A stretch of 43,189 bases of DNA from a virus: positions 1 to 43,189 of the IMG/VR virus record IMGVR_UViG_3300027898_000018. The stretch is one strand, 5' to 3'. A program made the position numbers and the translations under genes. Of the stretch, positions 7,040-13,579 are shown piece by piece (position 1 is the first letter of the stretch; each line of letters begins with the position of its first letter). The notes below the pieces were generated by a model. It was not told where the DNA came from and did not search any database. It was given only the letters and a program-made list of their open reading frames with translations.

Positions 7040-7564
7040 CTATTGTTCTTTGCAATTTAGAAATACGGAATAAACCGTAGAGGCCTGGTTAACCTCAATT
7101 CCCGGATAAGTGAGGGCCGAGAACTGATAGGTGGCGCCCATTACGTTAAAGGCAAAGGCGGCGGTGCCCGTACCCAGGCAATAAGAGTTCGAACCCCCGC
7201 ACGAGTAAACGGCCGTCGCCGGCAGCGATCCGACGTTATTACTCCACGAGGTTGTGCTAGAAACAAGCTGATAAGTATTGAACGGGCTGGAGCTAGTGGA
7301 AGAGATGGAAACGCAGTAAGCTGTCTTTCCACTGCTTACTTGGTAGGCCGTGCCGTTCTTATAAAAGACGTAATACGTATTCGCCCCAGAACTCTGCGTC
7401 CCGGCATTGAGCGTAAAATATGTGCTTAAACTAGATTCAGCGATGGCCGCCCCGCCGGACACACCGTTTGCGCCCCCCAGCAACGCCTGAGGCACGCCAC
7501 TAGGCACTACGGCTAAAGCCGGAAGAGAGAATAGGCCGATAAGAAGTACTAGAACACGTTCCAT
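7040..7564 (-). CDS. Secreted small protein with conserved Cys, paralogue 2
   Basis: The 174-aa product has a signal peptide (MERVLVLLIGLFSLPALA, cleavage after residue 18) and the same mature start VVPSGVP as the next gene. It shares the FYKNGTAYQV.SGKTAYC core, the Cys-X-X-X-X-X-X-Cys-Leu-Gly block and the CKEQ end. The pair arose by tandem duplication and has diverged considerably. The start overlaps the 3' end of the fibre gene at 7549 by 16 bases, with GGGAG upstream, so it is coupled to it. Co-translation with fibres suggests a common exported assembly or alternative tips, which is inference. Confidence 0.82.
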   Translation of the reverse strand: MERVLVLLIGLFSLPALAVVPSGVPQALLGGANGVSGGAAIAESSLSTYFTLNAGTQSSGANTYYVFYKNGTAYQVSSGKTAYCVSISSTSSSPFNTYQLVSSTTSWSNNVGSLPATAVYSCGGSNSYCLGTGTAAFAFNVMGATYQFSALTYPGIEVNQASTVYSVFLNCKEQ

Positions 7565-8886
7565 AAAGCGCTCCCGTCAGCGATAAATTCATTGCCCATG
7601 CGAGGCTTGCCGCCCGGCACTAATTGTAAAGTAGTATCACCATCGATTGTATCCGATCCAGCTGCAGTTACATCACACTCAGCCGTGCCGATGTTCTTCA
7701 CGAATAGATCATATCCAGTATTGCTCGCCGCCGGAAGCGTGATGGTCATCAAGGAACTTCCATTGCACTCCACCATAAGGCGCGTTCCGGTAAAATCTCC
7801 GGTAACTACCGTATAGTTCGCAGTCTTGGTAAGGACTGCCATTGCCGAACCGCCCCCGCCGCCCGATCCGTTAGCTGCCGCCGTAATTTGTCCCTGAGCG
7901 TTCACGGTGATATTTGCCGAGGTATAAGACCCAGCGGTTACGGCCGTGTTGGTGATAGCTACGGAAGATCCGGTCACTGTGATACCAGTTCCCGCCGTAA
8001 TGCTCCCCGGACCCGCCGTTTGTGCAAACGTAATGGCGTCGGTACCCATTGTTACTACGTTGGCAGAACTTTGCTGCCAAGTAGTGGCTCCGTTAACCGT
8101 ACCGCTAAGAACGTAAGTGGACGCTCCGGCCAAGGCTTCCGAGGCTTGGTTATAATCGGAAGAACGAGTTAAAACGAAAGCGGCGATCCCACTCCCGGCC
8201 ACAGTTACAACATAGATACCGTTCTGGAAAGTGGATACTTGATTTTTCACGAGTACCCGTTGACCTACCGACGGAGAACCGCCATCCACACTAAGCGCCC
8301 CGGTACCAACTTCGGTGAGGGTAGCGCCAACTCCGCTTGAGCCGTTATTGTAAGTAACAGCCACTAATGCGGCAGTGGTTGCGTAGTTGCTAGCGTCTTT
8401 GGCTACACTCTCATTAGAGATCGCCACGTCCACGTAATTTTTGGTCGCGGCCATCTGCGCCGACGTTGGATCGAGGAGGTTCGTAATGTTGAACGAGCCC
8501 ATGTTAATGGCGCCCGACATTGTTCCGCCCGCCAGGGGTAGATAATTGGCTAAGTTACCGACGATTTTTTGAATGGCCTGAAGGATAGAATCAGTAGCGC
8601 TTACGGTACCAGAGCCCGCGGAATACCCGGTAAGAGCTTGGCCGGTTACCGCGCTGTTGCCGAGAGTCACAACTCCCGTAGAGCTCATCGTGGCCCCGCC
8701 ACTCATAAGCGCCAGCGCGTATGCGGTACCGCCGGCATTACCGATGAGGATTTGACCCGCGGAGGGCACAGTGGATAGTCCGGTACCGCCACCTTTAATT
8801 GTGGTCGGATCGCCTAAAAACGAGGCGAAGGCGAGGGTGGGGATCGAAACCCCCAGAACTATCGTATTAAAAAGTCGCATAAGCAT
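7549..8886 (-). CDS. Fibre-like protein with Sec signal peptide (445 aa)
   Basis: The start chosen is ATG 8886 because GAGGGTGA lies just upstream; a longer TTG-initiated frame is less likely. Residues 1-21 form a signal peptide ending TLAFA. Next come fibre-shaft motifs seen in phage tail fibres: GGTGLSTVPSAGQILIGNAG, PLAGGTMSGAINMG and NITNLLDPTSAQMAATKNYVD, then a glycine linker (SGGGGGS). The C-terminal tip (TITLPAASNTGYDLFVKN, DTIDGDTTLQLVPGG, ALWNVF) matches the ends of the neighbouring fibres and of the gp17-like virion fibre. A tail fibre should stay in the cytoplasm, so the signal peptide is anomalous. Alternatives are a secreted adhesin or receptor-blocking decoy. Confidence 0.85.
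   Translation of the reverse strand: MLMRLFNTIVLGVSIPTLAFASFLGDPTTIKGGGTGLSTVPSAGQILIGNAGGTAYALALMSGGATMSSTGVVTLGNSAVTGQALTGYSAGSGTVSATDSILQAIQKIVGNLANYLPLAGGTMSGAINMGSFNITNLLDPTSAQMAATKNYVDVAISNESVAKDASNYATTAALVAVTYNNGSSGVGATLTEVGTGALSVDGGSPSVGQRVLVKNQVSTFQNGIYVVTVAGSGIAAFVLTRSSDYNQASEALAGASTYVLSGTVNGATTWQQSSANVVTMGTDAITFAQTAGPGSITAGTGITVTGSSVAITNTAVTAGSYTSANITVNAQGQITAAANGSGGGGGSAMAVLTKTANYTVVTGDFTGTRLMVECNGSSLMTITLPAASNTGYDLFVKNIGTAECDVTAAGSDTIDGDTTLQLVPGGKPRMGNEFIADGSALWNVF
8700..8799. repeat. Fibre-gene direct repeat, copy 1
   Basis: This stretch encodes the GGTGLSTVPSAGQ...YALALMSG block of the 445-aa fibre, about 31 identical residues, and is repeated at 9765-9864 in the next fibre gene in the same orientation. 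The nucleotide sequences are similar but carry many synonymous differences, so the copies are not recent. It could allow recombination that exchanges the downstream fibre tips. Confidence 0.85.
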
Positions 8887-8910
8887 GATGTTCACCCTCG
8901 CCAAGAAAAA

Positions 8911-9939
8911 TTATTGAATGTCCCAAGTGCCAGAGGAAGCAAAAGCCGAGCAAATAACCGGCATGGAATCGCCGGGATTGAGCGCTACGCTTGCCGACCC
9001 GTCAATATTATCAGACCCAGCGGCGGTCAGGATAATTTGAAATGTCTGTGCGGGCAAATTCTTTACTTCGTGGCGCTCGCCGATGTTAGAAGCATTGCAA
9101 ACCGGCAGAGTGTAAGCGCGGTTGGCGGTGAGAGTAGTAGTATCCCGCACATGCATGTCCGTCGAAAGAATGGTGTACGCCGCGTTGCCGCCGTCGGTTA
9201 CGGCCCATTTGAGCGGGTCTTTGGCGTTCAATTGGGTTTGAATGGCCGAGGTTACGTTGTGCACATATCCAAGCTCGGTAGCAGTGGTGGAGGAGGCTAC
9301 CGGCAGACCGTTGGAATCAGAAGCCACGGCGCTGTTAGCACTTACGGCCGCGGCTTCCACGATCGCACCACCCGACGATACCATAAACCGATTGCTGTTC
9401 AATGCGGTAGCACTGTTCGTGCCGCCAAGGGCTACGCTTACCGGCGCAGTGATCGAGAATACCGAGCCCGTAAGGGTAAGGCCGGTACCTGCACTATAAG
9501 AAGATCCCGCGGGAGCCGCCCACGTGCCATCCGCGCGAAGGAAATTCGTGCTACCGCCGCCAGAAGCCGGCGCCATACCTTGGAGTGAGGAAGTAAAAGC
9601 GTTCAAATCGGCCGTGAGTTGCGTCGAAGTAATGTCGGCGGGAGCCGCGCTTGATCCCGTGTTATTCCCCTTATAGGTATGGGCGGCCATATTGGCCATC
9701 TTCGCCGAGGTGATCGCGCTGTTGGCGATAGTGAGCGCGCCGGAAGCGGCCAGGGTAGCATCACCACTCATTAGCGCCAGCGCGTATGCGGTGCCTCCGG
9801 CGTTACCGATGAGAATTTGGCCCGCAGATGGAACGGTAGAAAGCCCGGTGCCGCCTTTGGTAATCGGAAATGGGGTTTGCACGTACGCAGCGTTTGCCGC
9901 GGTAGTCAGGATTAAGAACAAGGAAAGAATCAGTTTCAT
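8911..9939 (-). CDS. Fibre-like protein with Sec signal peptide (342 aa)
   Basis: The start ATG follows GGAG. Residues 1-17 are a signal peptide (MKLILSLFLILTTAANA). The mature protein repeats the GGTGLSTVPSAGQ shaft block of the 445-aa fibre almost unchanged. It then shows shaft motifs common in phage fibres: MAAHTYKGNNTGSSAAPADIT, SGGGSTNFLRADGTWAAP, YSAGTGLTLTG and a predicted trimeric coiled segment GYVHNVTSAIQTQLNAKDPL. The C-terminal tip (AYTLPVCNASNIGERHEVKN, DNIDGSASVALNPG, WDIQ) is homologous to the other fibre tips. It is one of three exported fibre-like proteins in a row, and no membrane anchor is seen. Confidence 0.85.
   Translation of the reverse strand: MKLILSLFLILTTAANAAYVQTPFPITKGGTGLSTVPSAGQILIGNAGGTAYALALMSGDATLAASGALTIANSAITSAKMANMAAHTYKGNNTGSSAAPADITSTQLTADLNAFTSSLQGMAPASGGGSTNFLRADGTWAAPAGSSYSAGTGLTLTGSVFSITAPVSVALGGTNSATALNSNRFMVSSGGAIVEAAAVSANSAVASDSNGLPVASSTTATELGYVHNVTSAIQTQLNAKDPLKWAVTDGGNAAYTILSTDMHVRDTTTLTANRAYTLPVCNASNIGERHEVKNLPAQTFQIILTAAGSDNIDGSASVALNPGDSMPVICSAFASSGTWDIQ
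9765..9864. repeat. Fibre-gene direct repeat, copy 2
   Basis: This is the second copy of the shaft block described at 8700-8799, placed near the 5' end of the 342-aa fibre gene. Amino-acid identity across the 31-residue core is complete, while the flanks diverge at once (GGAT versus GDAT). Confidence 0.85.
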
Positions 9940-9952
9940 AAAAAACTCCAGT

Positions 9953-12361
9953 TTAGAATACGGACCAATTTCCGTTTATGGCGCAAAATTCGTTGGCGTC
10001 GTTCAATGTATTTTGTACGAAAGTAGACTGAGTGTCGACAGTTTGAGCTGACGTGGTTCCGTAAGTGGCGTTATTGGCCGGGGAACCGATGTTTTTTCCA
10101 TACACGCAGAAACCCTGTGAAGCCACGGCGTCCGGAAGAGTGATAGCCAGCGCGCCCGAAGTGGTGTTCACGTCGATAATATAGTTTTTCGTAAGCGTAG
10201 GAATCGTAGTATTGGCGGTAACGGTATTCGTCGTGGCCGCTACCGCCGGGGCAGTAAGTGTTCCTTTTACGGTGAGATTATTAACCGTGAGACTACCCAC
10301 CGTGGCTGTTTCATATGGCGCGGAAAAAATATCCAACGCCGATCCCGTTGTACCGTTGCCGTAGTCCGCCATGTAGATGTAACCCCCGCGGGGATCAAAG
10401 GCAATACCCCCGGCCACCGATGGCGCGCCGGGGGTTAACACGCTACTCACATAAACGGGAGAGCTACGGTTAGAAAGATCGTAAATGTCGATTCCGCCAT
10501 TTACGGATTGGCTTAGCCCCGGAACATAGACCAAATTGGACGTGAGAGAGGGAAGGGCCATGAATTGCGAGTTGGTAATTCGGCTCGCTTGAAGGGGAAT
10601 GGTGGAGAGGTTGGTCATGCCCCCGGTAGATACGTTTGTAATGTCCACCACGTCGTACACGTTTTGATTCGTGTCGGTCACGTAGGCGGTGTGCTTCACG
10701 AGATCAAGTGCGATTCCGTTTGCCTTGGTGTTTGCCGGAAGAGTTAGGTTTTGAAGCAGCGTCGGTGAAGTGATCGAACTAGCATAGGAATAAGCTTTTA
10801 ACTGGCGATACGTCCAAGGCGTGGCGGTTGAATAGTTCGATACGTAGACGATTTGGTTCGCCGCGTCCACGTTCACGCCAAAAGATTTACAAGAGTTGGC
10901 GGCGTTACAAATTTGACCTACACCGTTGAGAGTACCCTCGTCGAAAGCGAGAACCGGGGCGCTGATAGTTCCGCCTGATACGCCGTTTCCTACGTCGAGG
11001 ATTCCAAGACCGTGGCTCTGCCCGGCCATGAAAACTAGCCCGTTTGCATAGGCGCAAGAATAAACGGAAGTGGTATTCGCGGCCCAAGAATACGTAGCGG
11101 TAGTGGTGGGGTTGTTGGGGTCCGTAATATTCAGGACCGTGAGCGTTCGGCCACCAGAGGCGGGAACGAAAACGTAGGGCCAAGAGGCGTTAGATCCACA
11201 AGCGCCATAAGTACCCGCAATGGTAACGCTACCACGAGCAACAGGGGCGGCTTGATCGGTTACGTTATAAATGGAAACCGTTTTTGAAGTTCCGCCACCA
11301 ACGATTGCGTAGGTGTTTCCCCCATGCTGGATCATGAGCGGATATAGCATTTTCTGGTTTCCAGAAATGCCCAAGGATTGGGTTAGGTAATTGAATGGCG
11401 CGTTATTTAGCTTCTGAGCGTCGGGGGTAATAAAAGAGCCCCCCGCACCAAGAACTTGACCTAACTCCGCGCTATACTGCGCGGGAGCTGGAACTCCGCC
11501 AGCGAGACCGGCGCTAGTGCCGGTGTCGCCGGTAAAGTTGTTGAGCGAAAATACTCCCGCCGTATCCACCACCGGAAGCGTGGCGCTAACCGCCGCTTGC
11601 GCGCGTGCGTTTGTGAAATAGAGGTTGGTTCCTTCCGCCACCTGGGTGGTGACGTAATCAGAGCTGCCGGATACTACGGCGCCGGTACGGCCGAACACGC
11701 TTTGAACGGGAGCGGCGGCGGAAGCTCGGGCGTTGGTATAGTAGAGGTTGGTGCCTTCGGTAAGATTGGTAGTGGACTTAGCGGCGAAAGCGGCGTCAAA
11801 CCGCGCCTGGGTATAATAGAGGTTGGTAGATTCCGTCACCTGCGCGGTGTTGTAGTCATTGATCGCCGCGGCTACAACGCCAGTACGGCCGAACACGCTT
11901 TGAACGGGAGCGGCAGCGGAAGCGCGAGCGTTAGTGTAGTAGAGATTTGTGGAGCCCTCGGTCAGGTTATCAGTGGTCTTTGCGCCGAAAGCGGCGTTGA
12001 ACCTAGCGGCCGTATAGTACAGATTCCCATTCTCCGGTACCACGGAGGTATCAAGGGTTTGATTGGTGAGATCCGCGCGAAGGTATTGGCTCGAGCCGCC
12101 CACGGTAAGAGACGCTTGTTTACCGTTGAGGGCGGTTTGAAGATCGGTCTGGGAAGAAAGGGTGCCAGTGATGGCGCCCCAAACGGTAGAGCCACCGCCC
12201 CCGCCGGGGATTTGGGAAGCGGGAACTTTGCCTGTACCGTCTAGGGTGGCGATACCATTCGCTACGCCCAAAAGAGAAGGCGACAGAGAGCCCACATCTC
12301 CGGAAGTACCGGCAAAGGCGGTGAGCGGAATGAGAAGTGCGATCAATAGTTGTTTAACCAT
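9953..12361 (-). CDS. Exported fibre with beta-propeller-like domain (802 aa)
   Basis: The start chosen is ATG 12361, giving signal peptide MVKQLLIALLIPLTAFA; the open frame extends further upstream, but that part overlaps the 118-aa gene. Order of parts: GVANGIATLDGTGKVPASQIP and NGKQASLTVGGSSQYLRADLTN shaft motifs; repeats of NLYYTNARASAAAPVQSVFG with TG(V/A)V; a segment at about 350-690 with LVIVD-like blade motifs (VSIYNVTDQAAPVARGSV, LTVLNITDPNNPTT, LGILDVGNG, IDIYDLSNRSSPVYVSS), resembling a seven-bladed propeller; then a tip domain (ALAITLPDAVASQGFCVYGKN, WSVF). Propellers of this type occur in surface proteins and are unusual in phage tail fibres. It may bind a host or surface ligand. 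Confidence 0.83.
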   Translation of the reverse strand: MVKQLLIALLIPLTAFAGTSGDVGSLSPSLLGVANGIATLDGTGKVPASQIPGGGGGSTVWGAITGTLSSQTDLQTALNGKQASLTVGGSSQYLRADLTNQTLDTSVVPENGNLYYTAARFNAAFGAKTTDNLTEGSTNLYYTNARASAAAPVQSVFGRTGVVAAAINDYNTAQVTESTNLYYTQARFDAAFAAKSTTNLTEGTNLYYTNARASAAAPVQSVFGRTGAVVSGSSDYVTTQVAEGTNLYFTNARAQAAVSATLPVVDTAGVFSLNNFTGDTGTSAGLAGGVPAPAQYSAELGQVLGAGGSFITPDAQKLNNAPFNYLTQSLGISGNQKMLYPLMIQHGGNTYAIVGGGTSKTVSIYNVTDQAAPVARGSVTIAGTYGACGSNASWPYVFVPASGGRTLTVLNITDPNNPTTTATYSWAANTTSVYSCAYANGLVFMAGQSHGLGILDVGNGVSGGTISAPVLAFDEGTLNGVGQICNAANSCKSFGVNVDAANQIVYVSNYSTATPWTYRQLKAYSYASSITSPTLLQNLTLPANTKANGIALDLVKHTAYVTDTNQNVYDVVDITNVSTGGMTNLSTIPLQASRITNSQFMALPSLTSNLVYVPGLSQSVNGGIDIYDLSNRSSPVYVSSVLTPGAPSVAGGIAFDPRGGYIYMADYGNGTTGSALDIFSAPYETATVGSLTVNNLTVKGTLTAPAVAATTNTVTANTTIPTLTKNYIIDVNTTSGALAITLPDAVASQGFCVYGKNIGSPANNATYGTTSAQTVDTQSTFVQNTLNDANEFCAINGNWSVF
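11683..12020. repeat. Internal tandem shaft repeats in the 802-aa fibre
   Basis: Two imperfect units begin near 11683 and 11881, about 198 bases apart. Each encodes a module around NLYYTNARASAAAPVQSVFG followed by a TG(V/A)V and NLYYT(Q/N)ARF segment. A further partial unit lies at 11610-11660. Such trimeric fibre repeats expand and contract by slipped recombination. Confidence 0.75.
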
Positions 12362-12710
12362 TTTTCGCCGCCAGCGTGGAAGTGAGCGAGCCAGAGGAAC
12401 CGCCGGTATGCGCGAAGTGCAAGCGCAACCACTTATACCCCATGTTGGAGATGTTGAAAGTGTAACTCCCGGCCGCCGCAATGGTTTGCGCTGTTCCGTA
12501 TGTGTCCCAATGGGTAACGCCGCTATTGGGGTCCGATCCCACGGCGATTATGTCGTTGGACACTTCCAGGTAAAGGGAGCCCGCGGGGGAACCAGAAAAT
12601 ACGGATTGAATTGAACCTAGATCCACTGATCCCAGGTCAACTACGGCGCTGATAATATCGGACGCCATATTTTGCGCCGATATGATTACTTCCTGAGTAG
12701 TGGTGCTCAT
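12354..12710 (-). CDS. Small fibre-locus protein, 118 aa
   Basis: This protein has no signal peptide. It is beta-rich with the pattern IQSVFSGSPAGSLYLEVSND...WDTYGTAQTIAAAGSYTFNISNMGYKWLRL. That pattern resembles small jelly-roll or carbohydrate-binding-like phage proteins that occur beside tail fibres. It lies between the gp17-like virion fibre and the first exported fibre, and overlaps the latter's start by eight bases. It may be a fibre tip or chaperone-like component; this is not established. Confidence 0.7.
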   Translation of the reverse strand: MSTTTQEVIISAQNMASDIISAVVDLGSVDLGSIQSVFSGSPAGSLYLEVSNDIIAVGSDPNSGVTHWDTYGTAQTIAAAGSYTFNISNMGYKWLRLHFAHTGGSSGSLTSTLAAKNG

Positions 12711-12722
12711 GCCTGTGGCTCC

Positions 12723-13577
12723 TTAAATTACGTCCCAAAAACCAACCGCACGGCAAATTAAGGAATAGCTTTTTCCTTGATAGTCCAAGAGCGCGGTAGT
12801 CAATAGCGAAGTGGTTAGAATGTGATCTATACCATTAACTACGATGGTTACGGCGTTGCCGCCGGAATCCACTTTCTTAATTTGAAAAATTTGTCCTACT
12901 GCGGCCAAATTAGCCGCCGGTAGGTTCACGTTCATGGCCCCGGCAGTCGCGTCGCACGGGATGTATTGCTGGTTCACGGGCGAACCCGCGGCCAGAGTAA
13001 CACTAGTAGTTGCGGGCAAAACTACCGAAGATCCCCCCGCAGGCCCTTGGGGGCCGGTAGGTCCGGGGATACCGGCAGTTGCCGCGACACCGTTACCCGC
13101 ACCGTTCACGCCGAGAAGATAGTTTGCCGGCAGGGCCGAGGGAAGATCCGGATTAAAAACCGGCGCATATCCCGGGGGCAATTGCAGACAGCGATTGATT
13201 TGATCTTGAAGGGATTGAATCAGCAGCGTCAAGAAATCGAATTGTTGAACTATAGCCGTGGAGGAGATGATCCCATTCTGGGATAGCGCATATACATTCG
13301 TTTCAATGGGCGTGCGGCTGATGACCACTTTCTGCGTGGCGGGAGGGGCCGCCACCATATTCACAAACCCGCCGGAGGGGTAAAGCCCCTGTGCGTTGGG
13401 GGTGCCACTAACGCTAAAGTTAACGCCCGGGGTTTGCTGTGTGATCGTCAACGCTACAAGATCGTAAATGTAGACGTAAAGATCCAGCGTTTTAAAGAAG
13501 TAGAAGGGAAAGGCGAAGGCGGTAGTAGTGCCGTCCCCGGTATAAATTTCAGTATTGGTAGTCGAAGACACGCCCAT
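12723..13577 (-). CDS. T7 gp17-like tail fibre with virion-attachment domain
   Basis: This 284-aa protein is the best candidate for the fibre attached to the virion. The N-terminal half follows the T7 gp17 N-terminal domain pattern: YTGDGTTTAFAFPFYFFKTLDLYVYIYD, GVNFSV, VVISRTPIETN, and then a coiled segment FLTLLIQSLQDQINRCLQLP. A collagen-like GPTGPQGPAGG follows, then a C-terminal beta tip (MNVNLPAANLAAVGQIFQIKK, FWDVI) related to the tips of the exported fibres. There is no signal peptide. It is short for a full fibre, so the neighbouring proteins may complete it or serve as exchangeable tips. Confidence 0.85.
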   Translation of the reverse strand: MGVSSTTNTEIYTGDGTTTAFAFPFYFFKTLDLYVYIYDLVALTITQQTPGVNFSVSGTPNAQGLYPSGGFVNMVAAPPATQKVVISRTPIETNVYALSQNGIISSTAIVQQFDFLTLLIQSLQDQINRCLQLPPGYAPVFNPDLPSALPANYLLGVNGAGNGVAATAGIPGPTGPQGPAGGSSVVLPATTSVTLAAGSPVNQQYIPCDATAGAMNVNLPAANLAAVGQIFQIKKVDSGGNAVTIVVNGIDHILTTSLLTTALLDYQGKSYSLICRAVGFWDVI

Positions 13578-13579
13578 AG

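Noticed and set aside
8700-9864. Diversity-generating retroelement with template and variable repeats
   Set aside because: No reverse transcriptase is present and the differences between the repeats are spread over synonymous sites and not at adenines.
9953-12481. An 842-aa start for the propeller fibre
   Set aside because: The upstream 40 codons overlap the 118-aa gene and have no ribosome site; the internal start gives a perfect signal peptide.
13021-13060. Collagen-like protein gene
   Set aside because: The Gly-X-Y stretch is only four triplets within the gp17-like fibre and acts as a short linker.
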